Positions 56,050-64,000 of a stretch of 64,000 bases of DNA are shown in pieces. The position numbers were made by a program, and so were the translations under genes. The DNA comes from Panorpa germanica (lineage: Eukaryota; Arthropoda; Insecta; Mecoptera; Panorpidae). The stretch is from assembly GCA_963678705.1 (NCBI GenBank), contig OY783203.1, positions 19,512,535-19,576,534 on the forward strand, in the 5' to 3' direction. The number at the start of each line of letters is the position of its first letter. The stretch's first letter is position 1. The notes under the pieces were generated by a model that worked only from the letters and a program-made list of their open reading frames with translations, was not told where the DNA came from and searched no databases.

Positions 56050-58483
56050 AGAGAGGGGTAAAAGTGGGAGAGAGGAAAGAAGAGAAATAAAAAAGAGGAT
56101 AAAGATAGGTTTCTGGAACGTGGCGGGTATAAAAAGAAAAGATAAGGATTTCTGGAGATACATCAAAGGTTGGGATGTGATTGGGATGGTGGAAACATGG
56201 CTGGAAAGCAAAGAATGGGAAGAATGGGAAGACAAACTACCGAAAAACTACAGATGGGTGTGCCAAGGTGCTGTTAGGGAGCATAAGAAAGGGAGAGCAA
56301 GAGGTGGAATTATAATGGGGGTACGTAGGGAGCTAAAAGAGGAGAAGGTACCAGACAGAAGAGAAACAGCAGTAAGGAGGACGATAAAACTGGAAGAAGA
56401 GACATGGGAAATTGTAACAATATACAGTAAAGGTAATATAAAAGAAACAATGAAAGAAATAAAAGAAATAATTAAGGATGAGAAACAGGAAAACCTATTA
56501 ATTGGAGGGGATTTCAACGCGAGAATTGGGGAGTTGGGAGAGGTGGACGAAATATGGGGGAATAGAAAAAAGAAAAGAACAACGAAAGACAAAACAATAA
56601 ACGCCGAGGGAAAAGAACTAATGGAAATGCTAGAAGAACAAGGATGGATAGTACTAAATGGGAACAAAGAAGGACATGAAGAAGGAGAATATACCTATGT
56701 GGGAAGCAGAGGGGATACAGTAATCGACTACGTGGTGACAACGCTGGGAGGAGGACAGAAGGTAGAAAGAATGAAAGTGGAAGAGAGGGTGGACTCGGAT
56801 CACCTACCGCTGGTGGTGGAGTTGGAGGCGAGGAGAGGTAAAAGAAAAGGAAACGAATGGAAAGAGGGCAGCGACTGGACGGAGGAAGGAAGGAAGAAGT
56901 TTATGGAGGAATTGGAACGGAGATACGAGGAAGAAGGAGAAACGGAGGAGATGGAGGAAATTGAAGAGAGGATGAAGGAAGCCACCCAAAGTAAAAGGTG
57001 GAGAATATCTGATAGAACGGGAGAAAACAAATGGTGGGATAAAGAATGTAAAGAATGGAAAAAAGAGGTAAAAAGGGAACTAAAGAGATGGAAGAAAGGA
57101 GAATCAAGTAGAGAAGACTTCAAGAGGAAGCAAAGGGAGTATAACGAAAGGATGAAAGATAAAAAGAATGAGTTCAAAATAGGAATAGAAAAAGAAATTA
57201 GAGATATAACAACGGAGAGGCAGGCATGGGATTACATAAATAGGGAGAAAAAGCGAAGGAAAGAGCCAAGCAAGGAAATAAAAATGGAAGAGTGGACGAA
57301 ACACTTTATGGGAGTACTAGGAGGAAAGAAAAGAAACGAGGAAACAAAGAAGGGGATAAAAGAGAAGGAGAAAGTAAACGATATAAAATTAGGTGAAATA
57401 AAAACACAGATTCAAAAACTCAAGGAAAAGAAAGCACCAGGTAGAGATGGACTAAAGAACGAGGCGTGGAAAGCTGGGCAAGAAAGGATAGAGAAAGGAT
57501 TACTGACAGCGATGAACAAGATATGGAAAGGAGGAAACCTGCCAGACAGCTGGAGAGAAGGGGTAATAACGCCGATATATAAAAAGGGAAATAGACATGA
57601 AGCCAAAAATTACAGGGGTATCACACTACTGAACACAGGGTACAGGATTTATGCAGGGATTGTGAGAGAAAGACTGGAAGAAGAGGTAAAAGTAAAAGAA
57701 ATACTTCCCGAGACACAAGCAGGCTTTAGAAAGGGACGAGGGACTTTAGACAATATATACGCACTGAACCATTTAGTTGAAAAAGAGCTAAGTGAAAAAG
57801 GAGGACAGATATATGCAATGTTCATCGACCTTATAGCAGCGTTTGACATGGTCGACAGACAGAAATTGTGGAAGTACATGAGAAAGAAAAAAATTGATGA
57901 GGACATAATGGAATGTATTGAAGAAATTTACGAAGAAACAAGAATGAGAATAAGAGTTGGGGGTGAAGAATCAGAAGAATTCTGGACAGACAAGGGGTTG
58001 AGGCAAGGTTGTCCTCTGAGCCCCATTTTATTTGCGATATATACAGCAGACTTGGAGGGGGTAATGGAAAGAGGACAAGATGGGGGGGTGCTAATAGGAA
58101 GGCACTACAAGATATGGACTTTAGCATACGCTGACGATATAGTCCTGTTGGCAAAAAGGGAAGGAGAGCTGCAGGAGATGGCACACCGGCTAGGGAGGTA
58201 TATAGACAGAAAAGGACTAGAGTTAAACGTGGAAAAGACAAAAATTATGGTATTTAAAAAAGGGGGTGGAAAAAGGAGACATAAAAGGTGGAAATACAAG
58301 ACAGAGGACATTGAGGAAGTTGAAGAATTTAAATATCTGGGCTACACTTTTAAAAAGAATAATGGAGAAGAGGCGCATATAAGGGAGGTGGCAAAGAAGG
58401 CAGAGCAAGCAATGCGACGGGTATGGGGACTAGGGGAAAAGGTATTTGGGAGGGGACATACAAAAGAGAATATGGATATATGA
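55958..58483 (+). CDS. LINE ORF2: endonuclease and reverse transcriptase
   Basis: 841 codons from the first ATG; the true start may be later. The apurinic-type endonuclease spans about residues 48-290 with Asn54 (FWNVAG), Glu79 (VETW), Asp185/Asn187 (GGDFNA), Asp257 (IDYV) and Asp281-His282 (SDHLPL). It would nick the target and prime reverse transcription. The reverse transcriptase spans about 490-745: APGRDG, GITLLNT, QAGFRKGRGT, FIDL with Asp624, RQGCPLSP and YADD at 724-727. One change from copy A falls in a core motif: Lys to Ile right after FIDL. Near 58450 the G-rich run has one extra base relative to copy A, so the frame ends early at 58483 and continues as 58446-59231. Confidence 0.93.
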   Translation: MKERSIYGMKKTKNWKRGNFEKMVKELGESKERGKSGREERREIKKRIKIGFWNVAGIKRKDKDFWRYIKGWDVIGMVETWLESKEWEEWEDKLPKNYRWVCQGAVREHKKGRARGGIIMGVRRELKEEKVPDRRETAVRRTIKLEEETWEIVTIYSKGNIKETMKEIKEIIKDEKQENLLIGGDFNARIGELGEVDEIWGNRKKKRTTKDKTINAEGKELMEMLEEQGWIVLNGNKEGHEEGEYTYVGSRGDTVIDYVVTTLGGGQKVERMKVEERVDSDHLPLVVELEARRGKRKGNEWKEGSDWTEEGRKKFMEELERRYEEEGETEEMEEIEERMKEATQSKRWRISDRTGENKWWDKECKEWKKEVKRELKRWKKGESSREDFKRKQREYNERMKDKKNEFKIGIEKEIRDITTERQAWDYINREKKRRKEPSKEIKMEEWTKHFMGVLGGKKRNEETKKGIKEKEKVNDIKLGEIKTQIQKLKEKKAPGRDGLKNEAWKAGQERIEKGLLTAMNKIWKGGNLPDSWREGVITPIYKKGNRHEAKNYRGITLLNTGYRIYAGIVRERLEEEVKVKEILPETQAGFRKGRGTLDNIYALNHLVEKELSEKGGQIYAMFIDLIAAFDMVDRQKLWKYMRKKKIDEDIMECIEEIYEETRMRIRVGGEESEEFWTDKGLRQGCPLSPILFAIYTADLEGVMERGQDGGVLIGRHYKIWTLAYADDIVLLAKREGELQEMAHRLGRYIDRKGLELNVEKTKIMVFKKGGGKRRHKRWKYKTEDIEEVEEFKYLGYTFKKNNGEEAHIREVAKKAEQAMRRVWGLGEKVFGRGHTKENMDI

Positions 58484-59231
58484 GAGACTGATAGCCAGTA
58501 TGATGTCGTATGGAGCAGAGGTTTGGGGGTGGAAGGAACAAGAAAAGTTGGAAAGAATACAGGTGAGATACATGAAATGGGTACTAGGGCTGGACAGGTG
58601 CACGCCAGGATACATGGTGATGGAGGAGCTAAAGAGGGATAAGATACGAATTAAAACAGGGGAAAGAGCGGTAAAATACGAGGAGAAATTGAACAGAGCG
58701 GAAAGCAAAATCTTAAAGAAAATAAGAGAGGATTACATAAAGAATGGGGGGGGAGGAGGTCCAAAAAAGAGAAAAGAATACTTTGAAAGGAATGGAATGG
58801 CGATCGAGGAGGCAGAGAGGAGAAGAGAAGGTGGCGCAAGTGTGGCAGAGGAGCTAAGGAGAAGGGATAAGGAGACACAGCAGCAGGAGAGAATGGGAAA
58901 AATAGAAAAAAGTAACTACAATAAAAGATATAAGAGGTTATGGGAAAATAATGTGCCTCAGTACCTTCTAGAAAAGGACATAAAACACATAAGAAGAACA
59001 GCAAGGTTTAGATTGGGAAATGAGGAAAAAGGAAACAGATACTGGGAAAAGAGTGAGGAAAGAAAGTGTAGAATGTGTGGAGCGGAGGACGAAACACTGG
59101 AGCACATTAAGTTTGAGTGTAAGGAAAAAGTAGCAAGCGAAAGGAATATTGGCCAGCTATTAAAGGGAGGCAGTGAAGGAAAGAGGTGGATGGCGGAAAT
59201 AGTAAGAAGGAAAGGAAAAACAGGAGAATAA
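58446..59231 (+). pseudogene. LINE ORF2 C-terminal part after a frameshift
   Basis: Continuation of ORF2 in the next frame: GGDIQKRIWIYERLIASMMS, then MKWVLGLDRCTPGYM, a long Lys/Glu/Arg-rich segment (AEELRRRDKETQQQERMGKI) and the zinc-like CRMC-x9-H-x4-C, which may bind nucleic acid. In copy A this part is fused in frame to the polymerase. The single-base difference is in a G-run, where a sequencing or assembly error is also possible. Confidence 0.85.
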
Positions 59232-59400
59232 ACTGGTGGTAATAAGCTGGTGGAGAATAATAGAGAGGGTCAAAAGAAGAAGAAGCAGAAAGCACTTTTG
59301 GAAGTAGTAAAAGTCGAGAAGATTTTAAGTTTATTTTAAGTTTAGTTTTAAGTTTGGAATGTATATAGGAATGAAATGTATTAGAAATATAATACTGTAG

Positions 59401-59427
59401 ATTGTAAAGCCGAAAGGCATACACAAT
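59401..59427 (+). other. LINE 3'-terminal stem-loop (copy B)
   Basis: ATTGT-AAA-GCC-GAAA-GGC-ATAC-ACAAT, about 20 bases before the end of the element. It has an outer 5-bp stem, an inner 3-bp GC stem and a GNRA tetraloop. Copies A and C are identical here and copy D keeps both stems with an AAAA loop. 3' stem-loops of this kind are recognised by the reverse transcriptase in some LINE clades. Confidence 0.6.
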
Positions 59428-59461
59428 TAATATATAAATAATATTAGATTCCATACAAATC

Positions 59462-61048
59462 ATAATTTTTAGCTCAATTTCACCACATAATATAACTTTT
59501 AACTATAAAAAAATGGTGACACGGTTTTCAAAAACTAGATGTATATAAAAGAATCATTTTTGCTACTATTACAAAAAGAAAATTATCAAAAGGATACCTA
59601 TATACGAAAATATTTAAATAAAACCAGTAAGAAACAGTAAGTGTAGGTTATGAGCCGGCAACGTTGCAAATGCCAATTTGAGTGGGAAATTCAAAATCTG
59701 ATTAAATATTATATAAAATATAACAATTTATTTGTCAAAGAACCAAATCACGCATGCGTCAACACACTTAAATTTACAGCGTTGCCAAATTTATTATTCC
59801 TTTTTCAAAATATTTAATTTGTATTTAAATTGAATTAATATAAATTTGATATTAATTATAGGTAATTTTTCATTTATTAAACTATTATATGCATAAAAAA
59901 TCATTTTAACTAGCAAAAAGCAGTTTAATAGGGAATTGAAAAATTCATTTTCAAAGGTACAGTCCCAATATTTGCTCGTTCCTCATGTACTTCGTATTTT
60001 GCATTTCGTATTACCGAGAGATAAACTTTTTGCATTGACGGTACGTCCTGTACCTCCTTAAACGGAGTAAAAGTAAATGTAAATTTGATATTTTAATAAA
60101 AGTGAGTTCTAAAACAACTATTAAATAGTCACGATCTGTTAATAAATTGAATGCCCCTAGAGTATACTATAGTCAAGTGTAACTAAGACGGTAAAAACAA
60201 TCGACATCGACACAATGTAATATTACGGACGATGTGAAAAGAAATCTCATATTATCTCATTCTTCTATATCTATTATCAATTCTTTTATATTTTAACTCC
60301 CCAAGTAAGAACAATGGACATTACTTGTTGGCCAGCTTCCACGACCAGTGACGACCACGTTTACATCCATCGGAACACTCCGGACTCTCGAACACTTCGG
60401 AGCACTCCGGTGAATCTCCGTTCGATAAAATATATTGCTCACGAACGTTGCCAACATTTTGTTACACTTCCATTTTATTTGATATTAATAATACTCGTAC
60501 TTTATCATCAAAATATTTTAACAATTCTGTTAAAGAGATTGAGCTATTTGATTTTATAACTTTTGAAAATATTAAAAACGAATTTCATTTTCTATTTACA
60601 ACGTATATTAGGTCTGGACATCGTATCAGAAATAGACCAACGTTAAATTAAATAAATAAATTGAAATATTTATGAAACAACCTAACCCTACTTTTTTATG
60701 ATTTATAATTTTATTATTATATGTATATGTTTTCTTAGCAGCAAAAATACATTGATGTTAAAAGTAGATTAGCAGTATTCGCGAACATTCTCAACATTTT
60801 TTCTAGTTAAATACATAAGAAATTGTATAACATATGAAAAATGTAATGTAACTGTAAAATGTTAACATCCGTCGTATTGTTCACGTCGCGGTTTAAATCA
60901 TATTACTTTTCGTGCTTTGACGTAAATTCTGTTTAAACACAGAGCAGCTGGCTGCATGGAGTGGAAAAATATATTTTCACAAGTAAAACTGCACATTCTT
61001 TTTGATGCTATATATACATATACGAGTATATAGTGTCCTCCGACCCAT

Positions 61049-61049
<1 letters not shown>
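59462..61049. other. Unassigned AT-rich sequence
   Basis: No gene is recognised. 'acactccgg' and 'gcactccgg' recur at 60376-60412 in a short GC-richer patch; the overlapping open frame 60314-60559 has no recognisable domain. Confidence 0.4.

Positions 61050-61098
<49 letters not shown>
61050..61098. repeat. (AT)n microsatellite
   Basis: About 49 bp of uninterrupted AT repeats. Confidence 0.97.
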
Positions 61099-61105
<7 letters not shown>

Positions 61106-61269
61106 ATAAGTATTCTATATATTTCCGAATTGAATATTATTAAAGTTTCATACCGTGAACATCAATTCAACATATTTTTTATATTTAAATTCATAATTCT
61201 TACTTTATATTCTAAGTTTATATTCTAAATTAAATAAAAACAAACCAAACAGTATGAAATAGATATATA

Positions 61270-61790
61270 TAAAGAGACAGTTTTGAAAACAGTTTTGTTT
61301 TTAGAAAACAAAACAAAAACATGATCTGTTTCATTTTAAAGCAGTTCTGTTTCTCTAAAACACAGTGTTCACATTGAACAGACTGGTTTTGTTTCTAGTG
61401 TGTCCCATAAAATTTAGTATTCCACAAATTAGTGTGTGAGCAATACATATCTATTAACTTGCTGGTCTTGTTCACTGCATTCTGCACTTATTTATAACTG
61501 CTCTTGGAACTAGTTACTAGCCAAATGATAAACAACAATTGACAAGCGCAAATGCTCACAAGAAACAAAACTGCGTGTTCAAACCAAGCAGACTAAAAAT
61601 CAACAAAAAACGTGTTTTTCTTTGATATTACTGACTCCAGATGGGAATGTGTTTTGTTTACTAAAACATTTTTTAAAGACAAAAATGTTTTAAGAACTGT
61701 GTCTTTGGTGTAAACATTGATGTTCTTGTTCAGAAAAACAGTTTTTGTTCGTGTGTTGTTTTTTTTTTCTCTCTGGTGTGAAACCAGTAT
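61270..61790 (-). repeat. GCCGGTTTCACACC-family MITE, longer copy
   Basis: In reverse orientation the end reads TACTGGTTTCACACCAGAGA. It shares 'tgactccagatgggaatgtg', 'ccaagcagacta' and the AAAACAAAAC tracts with 54267-54665. It carries about 150 extra bases in the middle (61430-61560) that the 54-kb copy lacks. The other terminus is worn, beginning at about 'agagacagttttg'. Confidence 0.75.
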
Positions 61791-63300
61791 AAGGCTAGTA
61801 AAATACTACTTGCCGTTGTTATAACTAGATCCATACCAGAGGTATAGAAATAATAATAGGTATGTAGTTTTATCATGTAAATTATTGAACATCTGGCAAT
61901 ACTATTGTTAAATTACCAATAATGTTTATCGTTAAAACAGTTATGGTATAGGGCTACTGTAATGATAAACAGTAACATTGAAAAAAATATGGCAACACTA
62001 GTAACAACGATAATTAAACGATACGAAACGCATTACTCACGTACAACTCTTAATAATGTAACAATAAACACTACTTGTTTAATTAAATTATGAGAAACGA
62101 TTAATTAGTAAGTCGCTTAGAAAACCCTTCATTATATTTAGACACGTGAAGAGTCTTCAGTCATTTAATGAAGGGATTGCTTTTGTAATTAAATTATCGT
62201 TTTAATTGCTTTACAAGCGCGTTTTAAATGTAGTCTAGTGTCTAGACAAAACACCTACGTAAATAGCGGAATAAAATAGAAAATATCAATTATTAATAAC
62301 AAATCAAATAATGATATTCAAGATTTAGTAATAACTAATAGTAATAATAACAACATTCTGGTAGTTATTCAATATAGCCACACCTTTTGTTTTTAATCTT
62401 ATAAAAAAAACTATTGTATTCTCGTAAGTGTTATGGCGATTTTTGTATACTCAAAACATGCACAAATCACTACGTAATATACATTAGACCACTTTTTATA
62501 TAGAAATATATAATATTAACGGTTAAAGTTTTAATTCTTAATTTGAGGTTAGAAATAAAATGACATTGTTTCATATATAAGTGAAAATGGCGTCATATTT
62601 ATTGATTAACTTTAAAGATAAATATTGTCTATTTTTTTAATTAAAAGTGATACAAATAATAACACAAAGAAATTTGTGCATCTTTTGACTATATTAAAAG
62701 CGCCGTAAAATATACGAAAGTGCAGTAGTTTTTTCACAATATTCAAAGAAAATGGTGTGGTTATATCGAATAATTAAGCACAGTCTGATATTTAAACCCA
62801 GAGCTACCAACCCACCGAGTTCTTAACTTTATTTTCCTATCACCATGAATTTTCTTGGTCGTTTCCCTATAAAACTGTCAATTATGTCATATGCTATTAA
62901 ATTGCTTTGGAAAATATAGAAAAGGGAAGTTTACTATGACAAAAGTGGAATTCAACACTGTTGTCAAACAAGTACTACTGACTACTGTCGAGTTGTCGAT
63001 TCAGTTTCATATAAAATAACTGAAACGAATCATAGAAATCTCTCTTGAGAATATAAATGTATTGAAAAAGAGTTGGACTGAAAGACGAAAGCAGGAAAGC
63101 AGGAAAGCACGAGAAATATCTACACTCCCACTGGGAGTAGTGTAGAAACGAGATCTGGGTTATGAAGGGATATCGGGATTTTATTGAGGACATTTTATAT
63201 TAAAGGATGTACGAAATAAAACCATGCGAGTATTTGTAGATTGAATAATTATTCAATTGTTTAATGATAAAATAATTTTACACTTTTTAATAACTTTGAA
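61791..63300. other. Unassigned AT-rich sequence
   Basis: No gene is recognised in this 1.5-kb stretch. Confidence 0.4.
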
Positions 63301-64000
63301 CCAACATTCTTATAATAACAAGATGGTTGGGAATTATGATCTTGACAGTGTAGAAGCCCAAAACACAACTGACTCGAATGCCATACGGCTGTAGCGTGCA
63401 CAGCAGTCGTCGTTGTGTTGCCCAACACGTCGCTGTGTTGCCCTGAGTAAGATTTCTACCAGAGACAACAATACAATATTAAACTAGAATGTCAACAGAG
63501 ACACATTTTATGTTCTGTGCTAATTTTGTACTGAACATAAATTACCAGCCAGCAGAACGTAGCTGATCCCACAACCAACTTAAAATATATATAAAAATAC
63601 ATTAATACATAGAGCTACATAAATTTACAAACTTCTTAAATCTATGATAGTCTACATAATTGTATGAGAATAATATAAAATAAAACAAAATAACAATTAT
63701 TCTAAAGATAACAGAAAACGTAATTAACATTTTAGCATACATTATCAATTGCATAATGTACACAACAATCAATTCAGTGGTAATCTACACAATTTTGTGA
63801 TGGGTCTGTTGTAGATCTTATCACCAATTTTTATTTCCGCCACTCTCACCTTTCCATCTTTACCAAAAAAGACCTTTGTGATTCTGGCCATTGGCCAATT
63901 TAATGGGGGTGAGTTTAGATTCTTTACAATAACTAAATCACCTTCTTTCAGGTTCTCATTAGCATATTTCCACTTGGGACGGCTCTGAAGCTGTGTGAGA
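63301..64000 (-). mobile_element. Bel/Pao-type LTR retrotransposon, 3' end (runs out of the window)
   Basis: The pol C-terminus at 63769-64000 is followed on the minus strand by non-coding sequence that should contain the 3' untranslated region and terminal repeat. The terminal repeat limits could not be set; a candidate beginning is 'tgtgggatcagctacg', read on the minus strand near 63575. The lower bound given here is a guess. The visible coding part looks whole. Age cannot be judged without the other terminal repeat. Confidence 0.55.
63769..64000 (-). CDS. Bel/Pao pol C-terminal domain (DUF5641-like), partial
   Basis: About 76 residues ending in a stop at 63769-63771. Motifs are LQSRPKWKYAN, EGDLVIVKN, PPLNWPMARI, GKDGKVRVAEI and RPITKLCRLP. 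This is the small domain after the integrase in Pao/Bel polyproteins, annotated as DUF5641, where the (L/P)PLxWPxGRI and RPVxKLCxLP patterns are typical. The gene continues past the window edge. Confidence 0.85.
   Translation of the reverse strand, partial: LTQLQSRPKWKYANENLKEGDLVIVKNLNSPPLNWPMARITKVFFGKDGKVRVAEIKIGDKIYNRPITKLCRLPLN

Larger units (their letters stand above)
55747..59448 (+). mobile_element. LINE copy B, longest copy, with 13-bp target duplication
   Basis: 3.7-kb LINE flanked by TTCCATACAAATC at 55734-55746 and 59449-59461. It contains the end of ORF1, all of the ORF2 endonuclease and reverse transcriptase, a ~200-bp 3' untranslated region with the stem-loop, and a short AT tail. 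5'-truncated inside ORF1. It differs from copy A at only a few residues in hundreds, so both are recent. ORF2 carries one frameshift near 58450. A master copy with full ORF1 and 5' end must exist or have existed elsewhere. Confidence 0.95.

Noticed and set aside
1-64000. CRISPR arrays, bacterial operons, rRNA genes, toxin or defence gene clusters
   Set aside because: No regularly spaced direct repeats with unique spacers, no tightly packed coding frames and no rRNA-like sequence were seen. The window is eukaryotic repeat-rich DNA.

Overview
The window is a stretch of AT-rich eukaryotic nuclear DNA packed with transposable elements. It almost certainly comes from an arthropod, most likely an insect. 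Support for this comes from several mariner-type transposase remnants, piggyBac-, hAT- and PIF/Harbinger-like elements, a Jockey-type LINE remnant, an abundant purine-rich LINE family and the 3' end of a Bel/Pao-type LTR element. I cannot fix the order. There is no bacterial operon, CRISPR array, rRNA or functional tRNA gene.

The only convincing host coding sequence is one 117-bp exon on the minus strand (1859-1975). It has good splice sites and encodes a WW-domain segment that looks like the N-terminus of FRMPD4/Preso, a FERM- and PDZ-domain scaffold protein. Most of the window is therefore probably intronic or intergenic DNA around that gene.

Layout. 0-2 kb: two MITE copies, a foldback element and the exon. 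2.2-6.4 kb: a three-level nest, with a LINE inside a hAT-like element inside a PIF/Harbinger-like MITE. 7-20 kb: MITEs, mariner relics, a 0.65-kb TIR repeat family and a mariner split by a LINE. 20-31 kb: a second mariner type, a tRNA-derived SINE, a piggyBac-like element with TTAA ends, long inverted repeats and a Jockey-type LINE fragment. 32-41 kb: SINE copies, MITEs, a gag/ORF1-like ORF and a Harbinger derivative that keeps the start of a MADF-domain ORF. 42-46 kb: a LINE fragment split by a hAT-like element, and a 717-bp Tc1/mariner-type element whose transposase has lost its catalytic core. 47-55 kb: further copies of the same repeat families. 55.7-59.4 kb: the longest LINE copy, with a 13-bp target-site duplication, the end of ORF1 and a nearly whole ORF2. 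59.5-64 kb: AT-rich DNA, a MITE and the Bel/Pao end.

The two long LINE copies (2.8-5.9 kb and 55.7-59.4 kb) are nearly identical in protein, so this family moved recently. Its copies share a 3'-terminal stem-loop, with a GAAA tetraloop in three of them, that could be the signal its reverse transcriptase recognises. I found no new multi-gene system. The most informative points are the host exon, the nested insertions with a matching empty site, the LINE 3' stem-loop, the core-deleted transposase and an over-represented TACTCGTA octamer.
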